A DNA stretch of 35,950 nt, taken from contig JAFQEM010000030.1 of NCBI GenBank assembly GCA_017399035.1, positions 1-35,950 on the forward strand, written 5' to 3'. A model generated the notes under the pieces. It did not search any database and was not told the origin of the DNA. It saw only the letters and a program-made list of their open reading frames with translations. This DNA is from Clostridia bacterium. Its GTDB lineage: Bacteria > Bacillota > Clostridia > Christensenellales > Borkfalkiaceae. Positions 8,836 through 16,832 of this stretch are shown here, in pieces; the first letter of the stretch is position 1, and the number at the start of each line of letters is the position of its first letter. Position numbers and translations under genes: made by a program.

Positions 8836-9014
8836 GTTAATTAAACGGTTTAGAAACGAGTTAGGTTAGGCTCGCTCTTCATAAACGGGTTAGATGCAAG
8901 TTGGGCTAGGCTCGACTGCGCAAAAAGATGAGATAGAACGCCTGTTCATCGAAGTTTTTTGCGCTAGGCAGTTAACGACGCCAAACGCAGTATATAAGCC
9001 GTTTAATCGTTAAC
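8836..9014. other. Unexplained structured element overlapping the end of pnp
   Basis: A stretch of about 180 bases with far more self-complementarity than its surroundings. The ends pair: TTAAACGGTTTA (8841-8852) with TAAGCCGTTTAA (8995-9006), flanked by GTTAA/TTAAC. Inside is a strong hairpin, GCGCAAAAA against TTTTTTGCGC (8918-8964), extended by ACTG/CAGT and capped by GAAC-gcct-GTTC. There is also a 16-base direct repeat (8859-8874 and 8899-8914, 14 of 16 identical, 40 bases apart). The right arm lies over the pnp stop region. I recognise no RNA family. It may be a structured 3' region of pnp mRNA, a small RNA or a decayed mobile element. Confidence 0.45.
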
Positions 9015-11099
9015 GATTTCCAAAAGTTTAAGGTCTATACCCTTTTCACCGATTTTGATGATTTCAACCTTAACTTTGTCGCCGATATGAAGAACTTCTT
9101 CAACAGAGTTGATGCGTTTTTCACTCATTTTGCTGATGTGGATAAGACCGTCTTTACCCGGTGCTAATTCACAGAATGCGCCAACCTTGGGAAGAATTCT
9201 AACAACTTCGCTTATGAACATATCGCCAACTTCAGGGTCTTTAGCAATAGACATAATAATTGCTTTTGCTCTTTCTGCTTGTGCGCCGTCGCCAACGCAA
9301 GCGATATTTACTCTTCCGTCGTCGTCAATGTCAATCTTAACGCCAGTTTCTTCAATAATCTTGTTGATTACCTTACCTTGCTTACCAACTACGTCGCCGA
9401 TTTTTTCAGGGTCAATATAGAAAGAAATAATTCTCGGTGCGTATTTAGAAAGTTCTGCTCTAGGTTTATCTATTACTTCAAGCATTTTGCTCAAAATGTG
9501 TTGTCTGCCAACGTTTGCTTGAGCGATTGCCTTACGTAAAATTTGTTCGTCAATACCCTTGATTTTGATATCCATTTGGATTGCAGTTATACCCTTTTCA
9601 GTACCTGCAACCTTAAAGTCCATATCGCCAAGGAAGTCTTCTAAACCTTGAATATCTGAAAGGATTGAAACTTTGCCAGTTTCGGTGTCTTTGATAAGAC
9701 CCATTGCGATACCTGCTACAGGTGCTTTGATAGGTACGCCTGCATCCATAAGTGCCAAAGTTGAACCGCAAACGCTACCTTGTGAGGTTGAACCGTTTGA
9801 ACTCATAACTTCAGAAACGATTCTGATTGCGTAAGGGAATTCGTCTTCACTAGGAATAACGGGTTCTAAAGCACGTTCTGCAAGTGCGCCGTGACCGATT
9901 TCACGACGGCCAGGGCTTCTTAAAGGTTTAGCCTCGCCTGATGCGTAACCGGGCATATTGTATTGATGCATATATCTCTTTTCAGATTCGCCGTCAAGAC
10001 CTTCAAGTTTTTGCGCTTCTGAAAGCATACCCAAAGTACAAGTTGAAAGAACTTGAGTCATACCTCTGGTAAATACGCCTGAACCGTGAACTCTAGGAAG
10101 AACGCCTGCTTCACACCAAATTTTTCTAACTTCATCAAGTTTTCTACCGTCAGGACGAATACCTGTGTTGGTAATTTTTGCTCTTACCTTTTCTTTGGTC
10201 ATATAGTAAAGAGCGTCTTTAATTTCTCTTGCCTTGTCGGGGAAAATTTCTGCAAAGTGTTCAAGACAGTCTTTTTCAACCTTGTCTTGACCCGCTTGTC
10301 TTTCGTGGCGGTCAAAAGTATCTAAAGCGTCGTCAAGCATTTTATCTGCGTATTCTCTAACTGCGCTGTCAATTTCTTCAGGAATATGATAAAGTTCCAT
10401 TTCCTTTTTGGGTTTGCCGATTTCTTTAACGATTTCTTCTTGGAAAGCGCAAAGTTTTTTAATTTCTTCATGACCGAAAAGGATTGCGCCAACCATTTCG
10501 TCGTCAGAAATTTCGTTTGCACCAGCCTCAACCATCATAATAGCGTCTTTAGTACCTGCAAGGTTAAGCGTTAAAACACTCTTTGCACGTTGCGCTTCGT
10601 CGGGGTTAATAACGTATTCGCCGTCAACCATACCAACAACAACGCTACCAGTAGGACCAGCAAACGGAATATCTGAAATGCTGATTGCGATAGAACTGCC
10701 AAGCATTGCTAAAGGTTCAGGTTGGATATCGGGTTCAACCGAAAGAGCGGTTGCGATAACTATTACGTCGTTAAAAAGCCCTTTGGGGAAAAGCGGACGG
10801 ATAGGTCTGTCAATAAGCCTTGAAGTAAGAATTGCCTTATCTGACGCTCTGCCTTCTCTCTTTTTAAATCCGCCGGGGATTCTACCGATAGAATACATTT
10901 TTTCTTCAAAGTCAACACCCAAGGGGAAATAATCCATTCCGTCACGAGGGGATGCAGCCATAGTAACGTTTACCATAACCGCAGTTTCACCGCATCTGAC
11001 AATGCAAGAACCGTTAGTTTGTTCAGCGTATTTGCCCGTTTCAACGATAACTTCTTTGCCACCTACGGTAGTTTTAAATTCTCTGTAAGTTTCTGTCAT
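9003..11099 (-). CDS. pnp: Polyribonucleotide nucleotidyltransferase (PNPase)
   Basis: Phosphorolytic 3'-5' exoribonuclease that degrades mRNA and, with RNA helicase/RNase partners, forms the degradosome. The 698-aa length is standard. Two RNase PH domains are separated by an all-alpha linker (about 210-310); the second, active domain contains GRRPDGR-like TGIRPDGRKLDEVR and the phosphate/catalytic segment GVFTRGMTQVLS, with SNGSTSQGSVCGSTLALMDAGV-type sequence near 440. A KH domain with IGDVVGKQGKVINKI (about 565-580) and a C-terminal S1 domain starting EVGDMFISEVVRI complete the protein. The ATG at 11099 has an AGGAGAG site. rpsO lies upstream as in most bacteria, separated by a terminator and a TATAAT. 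Confidence 0.98.
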   Translation of the reverse strand: MTETYREFKTTVGGKEVIVETGKYAEQTNGSCIVRCGETAVMVNVTMAASPRDGMDYFPLGVDFEEKMYSIGRIPGGFKKREGRASDKAILTSRLIDRPIRPLFPKGLFNDVIVIATALSVEPDIQPEPLAMLGSSIAISISDIPFAGPTGSVVVGMVDGEYVINPDEAQRAKSVLTLNLAGTKDAIMMVEAGANEISDDEMVGAILFGHEEIKKLCAFQEEIVKEIGKPKKEMELYHIPEEIDSAVREYADKMLDDALDTFDRHERQAGQDKVEKDCLEHFAEIFPDKAREIKDALYYMTKEKVRAKITNTGIRPDGRKLDEVRKIWCEAGVLPRVHGSGVFTRGMTQVLSTCTLGMLSEAQKLEGLDGESEKRYMHQYNMPGYASGEAKPLRSPGRREIGHGALAERALEPVIPSEDEFPYAIRIVSEVMSSNGSTSQGSVCGSTLALMDAGVPIKAPVAGIAMGLIKDTETGKVSILSDIQGLEDFLGDMDFKVAGTEKGITAIQMDIKIKGIDEQILRKAIAQANVGRQHILSKMLEVIDKPRAELSKYAPRIISFYIDPEKIGDVVGKQGKVINKIIEETGVKIDIDDDGRVNIACVGDGAQAERAKAIIMSIAKDPEVGDMFISEVVRILPKVGAFCELAPGKDGLIHISKMSEKRINSVEEVLHIGDKVKVEIIKIGEKGIDLKLLEIVND

Positions 11100-11172
11100 T
11101 GTTCTCTCCTGTTACAACTCTTATTTTTAGGAACGGCACGCAACTCACGTAACCGCACTTAATTACCTTTTC

Positions 11173-11178
11173 ATTATA
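11173..11178 (-). promoter_or_regulatory. Likely -10 of pnp promoter
   Basis: A perfect TATAAT on the minus strand, 74 nt upstream of the pnp ATG and directly after the rpsO terminator stem. The region 17-18 nt further upstream falls in the terminator loop and is only T-rich, so the -35 is weak. The leader downstream is long enough to carry the autoregulatory structures common in pnp mRNAs, but none was resolved. Confidence 0.4.
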
Positions 11179-11180
11179 AG

Positions 11181-11213
11181 AAAAATCGGGCGACAAAAAA
11201 ATTTATGTCGCCC
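11181..11213 (-). terminator. Terminator between rpsO and pnp
   Basis: On the minus strand GGGCGACA pairs with TGTCGCCC (plus arms 11206-11213 and 11188-11195) around a 10-nt AT loop, followed by GATTTTTC. It sits 14 nt after the rpsO stop. Partial read-through into pnp is likely, as in other bacteria. Confidence 0.75.
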
Positions 11214-11227
11214 AGATACGTTTTTTC

Positions 11228-11491
11228 CTACTTTCTCAAATTTAAATCTGCAATAATCTTTCTATATCTTTCGATATCAATTTCTTGCAAATACTTTAAA
11301 AGACTGCGTCTTTCACCAACCATCTTCATAAGACCGCGTCTAGAATGATTGTCGTGCTTGTTGATTTGAAGATGCTCATTCAAATGGTTGATTCTTTCAG
11401 TGAGAAGTGCAATTTGAACTTCTGCTGAACCAGTGTCGCCCTCATGACGACCAAATTTTGCTATAATTTCTGCCTTTTTTGCCTTTTCCAT
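11228..11491 (-). CDS. rpsO: 30S ribosomal protein S15
   Basis: Small-subunit protein that binds 16S rRNA at the central-domain three-way junction and starts platform assembly. The 87-aa sequence carries the family signature: [22 protein letters not shown] (residues 13-34), the [32 protein letters not shown] core, and a final [14 protein letters not shown] full AGGAGGT ribosome site precedes the ATG. A strong promoter lies about 100 nt upstream, and the leader between them may bind S15 for autoregulation. Confidence 0.98.
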   Translation of the reverse strand: MEKAKKAEIIAKFGRHEGDTGSAEVQIALLTERINHLNEHLQINKHDNHSRRGLMKMVGERRSLLKYLQEIDIERYRKIIADLNLRK

Positions 11492-11587
11492 ATTCTTTTT
11501 ACCTCCTATAATTTATGGAATAATTCGCTCTAAACAAAGTTAAGGGTGGAGAACCGCTAAACCTTGCTTAAAGTATCAAGCCTATTT
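11492..11587 (-). promoter_or_regulatory. rpsO leader, possible S15 autoregulatory structure
   Basis: The transcript from the promoter at 11588-11616 has a leader of about 90 nt. It contains a hairpin in which CAAGGTT pairs with AACTTTG (one G-U), enclosing a small GGT-tctcc-ACC stem. S15 represses its own translation through leader structures in several bacterial groups, so this is the place to look. The fit to any described S15 leader class was not tested. Confidence 0.3.
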
Positions 11588-11616
11588 AGTATACCAAATT
11601 TAATCGGTTTTGTAAA
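11588..11616 (-). promoter_or_regulatory. Predicted sigma-A promoter of rpsO
   Basis: TTTACA (11611-11616) and TATACT (11588-11593) on the minus strand with exactly 17 nt between them. It lies between the GT2 stop and the rpsO leader, so rpsO is transcribed independently of the upstream genes. Confidence 0.75.
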
Positions 11617-11654
11617 CTGTTTTGTGCGCCGTTTATTTACTTTTTATTCGTAAA

Positions 11655-12683
11655 TTAGTTAAATTTGAAAATTTTTCTTACGATAACGTAAACAAACATA
11701 CAGAATTTGCAAACGAGTTTATTGTTTGAACCTGCAAGCCCAACGAACTTACGGCGACATTTTTTATAAGAAACTATGTCTTTTTGTTTAAAATCCGCCC
11801 ACAAAGCCTTCTTTTTTTCAAAACTTTCTTTAGTGTTTATTTTTATAAGATATATGCTGTTTATCGTCATCAAAATCGAGATGTGCGACAGTAAATATTT
11901 ATAGAGTTTAGGCGAAGTTTTCATTATTGAATTGATGTCGCACTCGTCTATAAGAATTTTGGTTACCCTTATATGCTGGTCAATTCTCTTCATAATAACG
12001 TCTTCTGCAACCGACTGGTCTGCTCTACCGATAAAATATCTATAAAAATCTACGTCTAAATAATAGAAAGTTTTTACTTTCATCAGCGGTTTACAAATAA
12101 AAACGTTATCCACGTAAAAAGTGTGTTTGGGAAGTTCAAAATTCATTTCTTTTAGAATTTCCGTCTTATAGAAAAGTGAGTGCATTGCAATAAATTTACC
12201 CACTTCAAAAGATTTACTTTCTTCAAAGTTAAAAATTCTGCCAACGGGAAATTCTTTGCGGTAATTTACAAACTTTTGAGTATTATCTTCAACGTGTTCA
12301 TAAACGTAATTACCTATAATTGCGTCGGGCGCAGTTTGGTCGTCAAACGAACGAATGAGCGACATAAGTTTAAAAAGCGCGTCTTCGTCTGCCCAGTCGT
12401 CTGAATCAACCACCTTAAAATATTTACCCGTAGCATTTTTAATCCCTACGGTAACGGCGTCGCCGTGCCCACCGTTTTCTTTGTGAATTGCCTTTATAAT
12501 CGAAGGATATTCAGATGCGTAACGGTCTGCAATTTCCGCCGTATTGTCCTTTGTAGAACCGTCGTTTACGATTAAAATTTCCGCCTCTTCACCCGCTTTA
12601 AGCAAGGAATTTATGCACTTATCCATATAAGCGGACGAGTTATAACAAGGTACTGCAAAAGATATAAGTTTTTTATTTTCCAT
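11655..12683 (-). CDS. Family 2 glycosyltransferase
   Basis: A 342-aa GT-A-fold glycosyltransferase that uses a nucleotide-sugar donor; acceptor unknown. Seen: the N-terminal ISFAVPCYNSSAYMDKCINSLL, the nucleotide-binding ILIVNDGSTKDNT (37-49), ENGGHGDAV at 69-77, and the metal-binding DSDDW at 93-97. The C-terminal third is basic and includes a hydrophobic patch (CKFCMFVYVIV) near the end, suggesting contact with the membrane. It is the kind of single GT2 often found scattered in clostridial chromosomes for cell-surface glycan work. It follows hemZ by 27 nt, with only a weak AAGG ribosome site, and may be co-transcribed with it. Confidence 0.85.
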   Translation of the reverse strand: MENKKLISFAVPCYNSSAYMDKCINSLLKAGEEAEILIVNDGSTKDNTAEIADRYASEYPSIIKAIHKENGGHGDAVTVGIKNATGKYFKVVDSDDWADEDALFKLMSLIRSFDDQTAPDAIIGNYVYEHVEDNTQKFVNYRKEFPVGRIFNFEESKSFEVGKFIAMHSLFYKTEILKEMNFELPKHTFYVDNVFICKPLMKVKTFYYLDVDFYRYFIGRADQSVAEDVIMKRIDQHIRVTKILIDECDINSIMKTSPKLYKYLLSHISILMTINSIYLIKINTKESFEKKKALWADFKQKDIVSYKKCRRKFVGLAGSNNKLVCKFCMFVYVIVRKIFKFN

Positions 12684-12710
12684 TTTAATTTTTACCTTTA
12701 TTTACTCACT

Positions 12711-14090
12711 CTAAACTAAAGAGCAAAAAAGTTTTTCCTTTTTATTTTTTATTTCTTCTAACTTATTTAAATAAGTTAAAACGTCTTTTGGTGAGGCAAC
12801 TCTTTCAATTCTCTCACCGCCAGAGAACACACGCTTGCTTATTGCGTTTGCACCGCAAGCAACGTTTTGTGCAATTTCTTCCATAACGTCGATATTATAA
12901 ACGCACGCTTTGTTTGGTTTAGTATACCCAACGTTTTCAAGGTTGCCTGCCATATATTTTTGTCTATAAAGATAATAGGGTGAATATCCGTTATCAGTAA
13001 GCGCGCCAAAAGCGTAGTCAACCATATCTGAAACTTCTTTACCCGAAAGCCTGTTTTCAGTTTCCGCAAGATAAGAACCCCTTTTGATGCACAACGTATG
13101 CACGGTTACGTTATCTGGGGAAAGTTCAATGGCTTTATCAACGCTTTGCTTAAACACGTTAAAATCTTCGCCCTCAAGCCCTGCGATTAAATCCATATTG
13201 ACAGAAAACATATCTTTTGCAAGATTATATTTTTCCACAAGTTGTTCAGCCGTGTGATTTCTGCCAAGTTTTTGCAAAGTTACGTTAGAAAAAGTTTGTG
13301 GGTTTATGCAAATTCTTGTTACGCCGTGCGCCTTTAACATTTTAAGATTACTTTTAGTAATAACGTCTGGTCTACCCGCCTCTACGGTATATTCTACGCC
13401 AGTGTTTATTTTGTCAATAGCGCATAGAATTTTTTCTAATCTTTCGTCAGATAGAGCGACGGGCGTTCCACCGCCGATATAGATACTACGTAATTTTTTT
13501 ATAAATTTTGCGCTAAAATTTATTTCATCAACAAGCGCATCAACGTAAGCGTCAACGTGCTTTTGCGCGCTCTTTATATCTGCACTTATGAACGAACAAT
13601 ATTTACATCTAGACGGACAAAAGGGAATAAAAACGAAAAAATCGGTGTTTTGGTCGTTTCGCTCGTAAATTCCTTTTTGTGTATCAATAACCCTTTTAGT
13701 TAGGGCAGTTTTTTCTTCACTAACTTTCATAACGTCAGTAAAAAACTCGGTAAATTCCCCGACTTTTTCTATCTGTTGATAAGCAAGTTTTGTGGGGCGT
13801 ATGCCCGTTAAAGCACCCCAAGGTAATTGTTGACCAGTTAGGCGTGAAAGCCCTTTATATAGAGAAAGTTTTGCAAACCTTTTAACAAGGCGTTTCTTCT
13901 CTATTTCCCCACCCTTAACGTCAACTAAATTACCGTAGGCGTAAACCTTGCCGTTAAGCGTTACCGTGTTGACGAATTTGTTTTCATTTTCACTGAAACG
14001 GTGGCGGATTTTGATGTCGTCTGCGCCGTCAAATAAATTTACTACCTCTTGTAATTCACTTTGTAAAAATTCTAAATTAGTATCAATCAT
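12711..14090 (-). CDS. hemZ: HemZ-type radical SAM protein (coproporphyrinogen dehydrogenase-like)
   Basis: Radical SAM enzyme of the HemN/HemZ group, linked to oxygen-independent coproporphyrinogen III oxidation, though many HemZ proteins occur in bacteria without full heme synthesis. The 459-aa protein starts at the ATG at 14090, overlapping the MBL gene by 8 nt; the frame extends to 14180 but would overlap 98 nt. The N-terminal HemZ-specific domain contains LPWGALTGIRPTKLAYQ, followed by the cluster motif FCPSRCKYCSF (Cys158, Cys162, Cys165), the GGGTP SAM motif, and the family's RICINPQTFSNVTLQKLGR. The C-terminus keeps YYLYRQKYMAGNLENVGY. It ends the secD-secF-recJ-relA-MBL cluster, as in many clostridia. 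Confidence 0.9.
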   Translation of the reverse strand: MIDTNLEFLQSELQEVVNLFDGADDIKIRHRFSENENKFVNTVTLNGKVYAYGNLVDVKGGEIEKKRLVKRFAKLSLYKGLSRLTGQQLPWGALTGIRPTKLAYQQIEKVGEFTEFFTDVMKVSEEKTALTKRVIDTQKGIYERNDQNTDFFVFIPFCPSRCKYCSFISADIKSAQKHVDAYVDALVDEINFSAKFIKKLRSIYIGGGTPVALSDERLEKILCAIDKINTGVEYTVEAGRPDVITKSNLKMLKAHGVTRICINPQTFSNVTLQKLGRNHTAEQLVEKYNLAKDMFSVNMDLIAGLEGEDFNVFKQSVDKAIELSPDNVTVHTLCIKRGSYLAETENRLSGKEVSDMVDYAFGALTDNGYSPYYLYRQKYMAGNLENVGYTKPNKACVYNIDVMEEIAQNVACGANAISKRVFSGGERIERVASPKDVLTYLNKLEEIKNKKEKLFCSLV

Positions 14091-14700
14091 AATCAGCAAA
14101 TACGTTATATTTTCTCTCGTGAGAGAGCGTTGTAAATTCTTCGTGCCCAGGGTAAACGGTATAATCACCCTCAAGAGCAAAAAGTTTTTTAACCGAATTT
14201 ATAAGGTCTGCCCTGTTGCCCGTGGGAAAATCCGTTCTTCCCACCGAACCTAAAAACAAAGTATCCCCAGTAAAGAGCATATCGCCAACTAAAAAGCAAA
14301 CCGACCCGTCGGTATGCCCAGGGGTTGCAATCACTTCAAAAGTTATGCCTGCAAGGTTAAGTTTTTCGCCGTCGGTAAAAGTGCCGTCAGCCGTCAACTC
14401 GTCAAACTTTCTGCCAAAGCGACAGCTCAAATTTCCATCACCACGCAACTTATTCTCGTCAACTGCGCTAACGTAAACCTTTGCGCCGTCGTCTTGTAAT
14501 TTTTTGGCGTTACCTGCGTGGTCAAAATGCGAGTGTGTGAGCAAAAGGTATTCTATTTTTATGCCCAACTGCTCTTCAACTTGCTTTACCTTTTTATAAT
14601 TCTCTCCGCCGTCGATAACAACCGCTTGTTTAGTTTGTTCGTTCACTAAAAAATAGGTATTTACACGCAGAGGTCCTGAACTTAAATGGTATAATTTCAT
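14083..14700 (-). CDS. MBL-fold hydrolase, glyoxalase II-like
   Basis: Metallo-beta-lactamase-fold hydrolase of 205 aa, shorter than true glyoxalase II and of the YcbL/YqgX type. All metal ligands are visible: THSHFDH (His56, His58, Asp60, His61), His129 in TPGHTDGS, Asp146 in FTGDTLF, and His186 in YPGHEEFT. It likely hydrolyses a thioester or related small substrate in the cytoplasm. The ATG at 14700 shares one base with the relA stop (TGATG); a TTG one codon upstream is in frame but less likely. Its 3' end overlaps hemZ by 8 nt. The relA-MBL-hemZ order is common in clostridia, usually with dtd between relA and the MBL gene. Confidence 0.9.
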   Translation of the reverse strand: MKLYHLSSGPLRVNTYFLVNEQTKQAVVIDGGENYKKVKQVEEQLGIKIEYLLLTHSHFDHAGNAKKLQDDGAKVYVSAVDENKLRGDGNLSCRFGRKFDELTADGTFTDGEKLNLAGITFEVIATPGHTDGSVCFLVGDMLFTGDTLFLGSVGRTDFPTGNRADLINSVKKLFALEGDYTVYPGHEEFTTLSHERKYNVFADYD

Positions 14701-16832
14701 CAATTAGCCGTCCTAAACACGTCAATAATTTTGGGTTCTTGACTCAACTTCTTTATAAGGTTATTAAGTTCGTCTTTTCCGTTAAGCCTTATATGGAAAT
14801 CGACGATTGCTTGATTCGTTTTAGGGTCAATTCTACCGTTTGTTGACACAATGTCAAGTTTAAGTTGCGCAACAACCGACGCAACGGTAGTAAGAACTTC
14901 AGTCTGCGTATTGCCGGTAACTTTAATACCTGCGTTATAAACGCTGTCAGCGGTTTCTGCCCAAGAAACTTCAATAATTCTATCGTCTTCAGTATGCTTT
15001 AAGTTTGGGCAATCTTTTCTGTGCACGGTTACGCCGTGTCCACGAGAGATAAACCCAACTATTTCGTCGCCCGGAACGGGGTTGCAACAACCTGCAAATC
15101 TAACCAAAAGCCCCGCCATTCCTTTAACTTTTACACTACCGTCGCCCTTTTTGCCAGTCTTAAAGAATTTGGTAACTTCTTGTTGGGGTTGGCTCTTTCT
15201 GTGATAGTCTATAAGTTTAACCACCACTTGATTGACCGAAACTGCACCGTAACCAACAGACGCAAACATTTCGTCTTGACCATTAAAAGACATTTTGGCG
15301 GATATTGCCATAAAAGCGTCTTCAGTCAATAATTCAGACATTGAGTACCCTCGGCGCTTGATTTCCGCGTCGAGCATAACCTTACCCGTTCTAACGTTTT
15401 CTTCTTTCATTTCACGCTTAAAGAACTGCTTAATCTTTACGCGCGCGCTAGAACTTTTTACTATTTTAAGCCAGTCCCACGAAGGACCTTTTGAACTTTG
15501 TGAAGTTACTATATCTACAACGTCGCCAACGCTTAAAACCGTGTTTAAGGGGACCATTTTGCCGTTCACTTTTGCGCCTACGCACTTATTGCCGACTGCA
15601 GAGTGAATGCTATAAGCAAAATCAAGTGGCGTTGCGTCTTTAGGCAAACTTATAACGTCGCCCTTTGGCGTAAACACCAAAACTTCCGAACTGTAAATAT
15701 CGCCTTTCAAAGAATTTAAAAACTCTTTGCTATCTTTAAGACCGCCCTGCCATTCCATAACTTCTCTTATCCAAGTAAGTCTTGTATCAAGGTCGTCTGC
15801 AATATTCTTTTTCTCTTTATATTTCCAGTGCGCAGCGATACCGTATTCAGCCGCGTGGTTCATTTCGTAAGTTCTAATTTGAATTTCAAAAACCTTACCG
15901 AAGTTGGTTGCTACCGTTGTGTGAAGTGAACGGTACATATTTGGTTTTGGCGTTGCTATATAGTCTTTAATTCTACCTGGAACTGGTTTCCAACGGTGGT
16001 GAATTTTGCCAAAAACTTCGTAACACTCGTCAACCGTGTTTACTATAATTCTAATTGCAACAAGGTCGTAAATTTGGTCGAGCGTTTTATTGCGCTCTTT
16101 CATTTTTCTATAAATGCTGTAAAGGTGCTTTCTTCTGCCGAAAACGTCTCCACTAATTTTAGATTCAGATAAAATATCTTTTACTTCTAAAACCACTTGG
16201 TCAACCATTTCTACGTTGGCTTTAAGGCTTTCTTCTATACTAGTAGACAGATATTCATAAAAATCAGGCTCAAGATATTTTAAGCAAAGGTCTTCTAACT
16301 CACACTTGATTTGCGATATGCCAAGTCTATGAGCAAGCGGTGCAAAAATCTCTAGCGTTTCACGCGCCATTCTTTGTTGACGCTCTTTAGATAAAAAGTT
16401 GAGCGAACGCATATTATGAAGTCTGTCTGCCAACTTGATTATTATAACCCTTATATCTTTCGCCATTGCAACGAAAATTTTACGGAAGTTTTCTGCCTGT
16501 TCTTCTTCTTTTGAGTGGAATTGAATTTTATCTAGTTTGGTAACGCCCACAACTAATTCTAAAACTTCTTCACCAAATTCTTTACGAATATCCCCTTCCG
16601 AAACGGCAGTATCTTCAATAACGTCGTGCAAAAAGGCTGCCGCAACGGTTGCTGCGTCAAGCCCAAGGTCGGTAAGAATACTCGCAACAGTACAAGGGTG
16701 AATAAAATATTCTTCACCCGATGCGCGTTTTTGGTTAGCGTGCGCCCTGCGTGCATACTCATAGGCACGTTTAAGCAGAGCGTAATCTTTACCGTTATAG
16801 GTGTTTTCAAGTCTTGTAAGAAGTTCTATCAT
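14700..16832 (-). CDS. relA: Bifunctional (p)ppGpp synthetase/hydrolase (RelA/SpoT, Rsh)
   Basis: Long stringent-response enzyme that makes (p)ppGpp from GTP/GDP and ATP and also degrades it. The 710-aa protein has an intact hydrolase HD domain (His45 in YFIHPCTVA; FLHDVIEDT with His69-Asp70 and Glu73-Asp74), so hydrolysis should work. The synthetase domain follows (FGRRKHLYSIYRKMKER, then IYDLVAIRIIV and YIATPKPNMYRSLHTTV), then a TGS domain (VLVFTPKGDVISLPKDAT), a zinc-finger-like region with GCCNPVPGDEIVGF and HRKDCPN, and a C-terminal ACT domain. It overlaps recJ by 4 nt (ATGA) and the MBL gene by 1 nt. The adenine phosphoribosyltransferase gene often found between recJ and relA is missing. 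Confidence 0.97.
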   Translation of the reverse strand: MIELLTRLENTYNGKDYALLKRAYEYARRAHANQKRASGEEYFIHPCTVASILTDLGLDAATVAAAFLHDVIEDTAVSEGDIRKEFGEEVLELVVGVTKLDKIQFHSKEEEQAENFRKIFVAMAKDIRVIIIKLADRLHNMRSLNFLSKERQQRMARETLEIFAPLAHRLGISQIKCELEDLCLKYLEPDFYEYLSTSIEESLKANVEMVDQVVLEVKDILSESKISGDVFGRRKHLYSIYRKMKERNKTLDQIYDLVAIRIIVNTVDECYEVFGKIHHRWKPVPGRIKDYIATPKPNMYRSLHTTVATNFGKVFEIQIRTYEMNHAAEYGIAAHWKYKEKKNIADDLDTRLTWIREVMEWQGGLKDSKEFLNSLKGDIYSSEVLVFTPKGDVISLPKDATPLDFAYSIHSAVGNKCVGAKVNGKMVPLNTVLSVGDVVDIVTSQSSKGPSWDWLKIVKSSSARVKIKQFFKREMKEENVRTGKVMLDAEIKRRGYSMSELLTEDAFMAISAKMSFNGQDEMFASVGYGAVSVNQVVVKLIDYHRKSQPQQEVTKFFKTGKKGDGSVKVKGMAGLLVRFAGCCNPVPGDEIVGFISRGHGVTVHRKDCPNLKHTEDDRIIEVSWAETADSVYNAGIKVTGNTQTEVLTTVASVVAQLKLDIVSTNGRIDPKTNQAIVDFHIRLNGKDELNNLIKKLSQEPKIIDVFRTAN

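Noticed and set aside
8881-8920. tRNA-like sequence in the element after pnp
   Set aside because: No T-loop TTCGA, no 7-bp acceptor stem and no usable anticodon arm could be assembled on either strand.
14091-14180. Longer N-terminus for hemZ
   Set aside because: It would overlap the conserved C-terminus of the MBL gene by 98 nt, including its last metal-ligand region, and adds residues not seen in HemZ.
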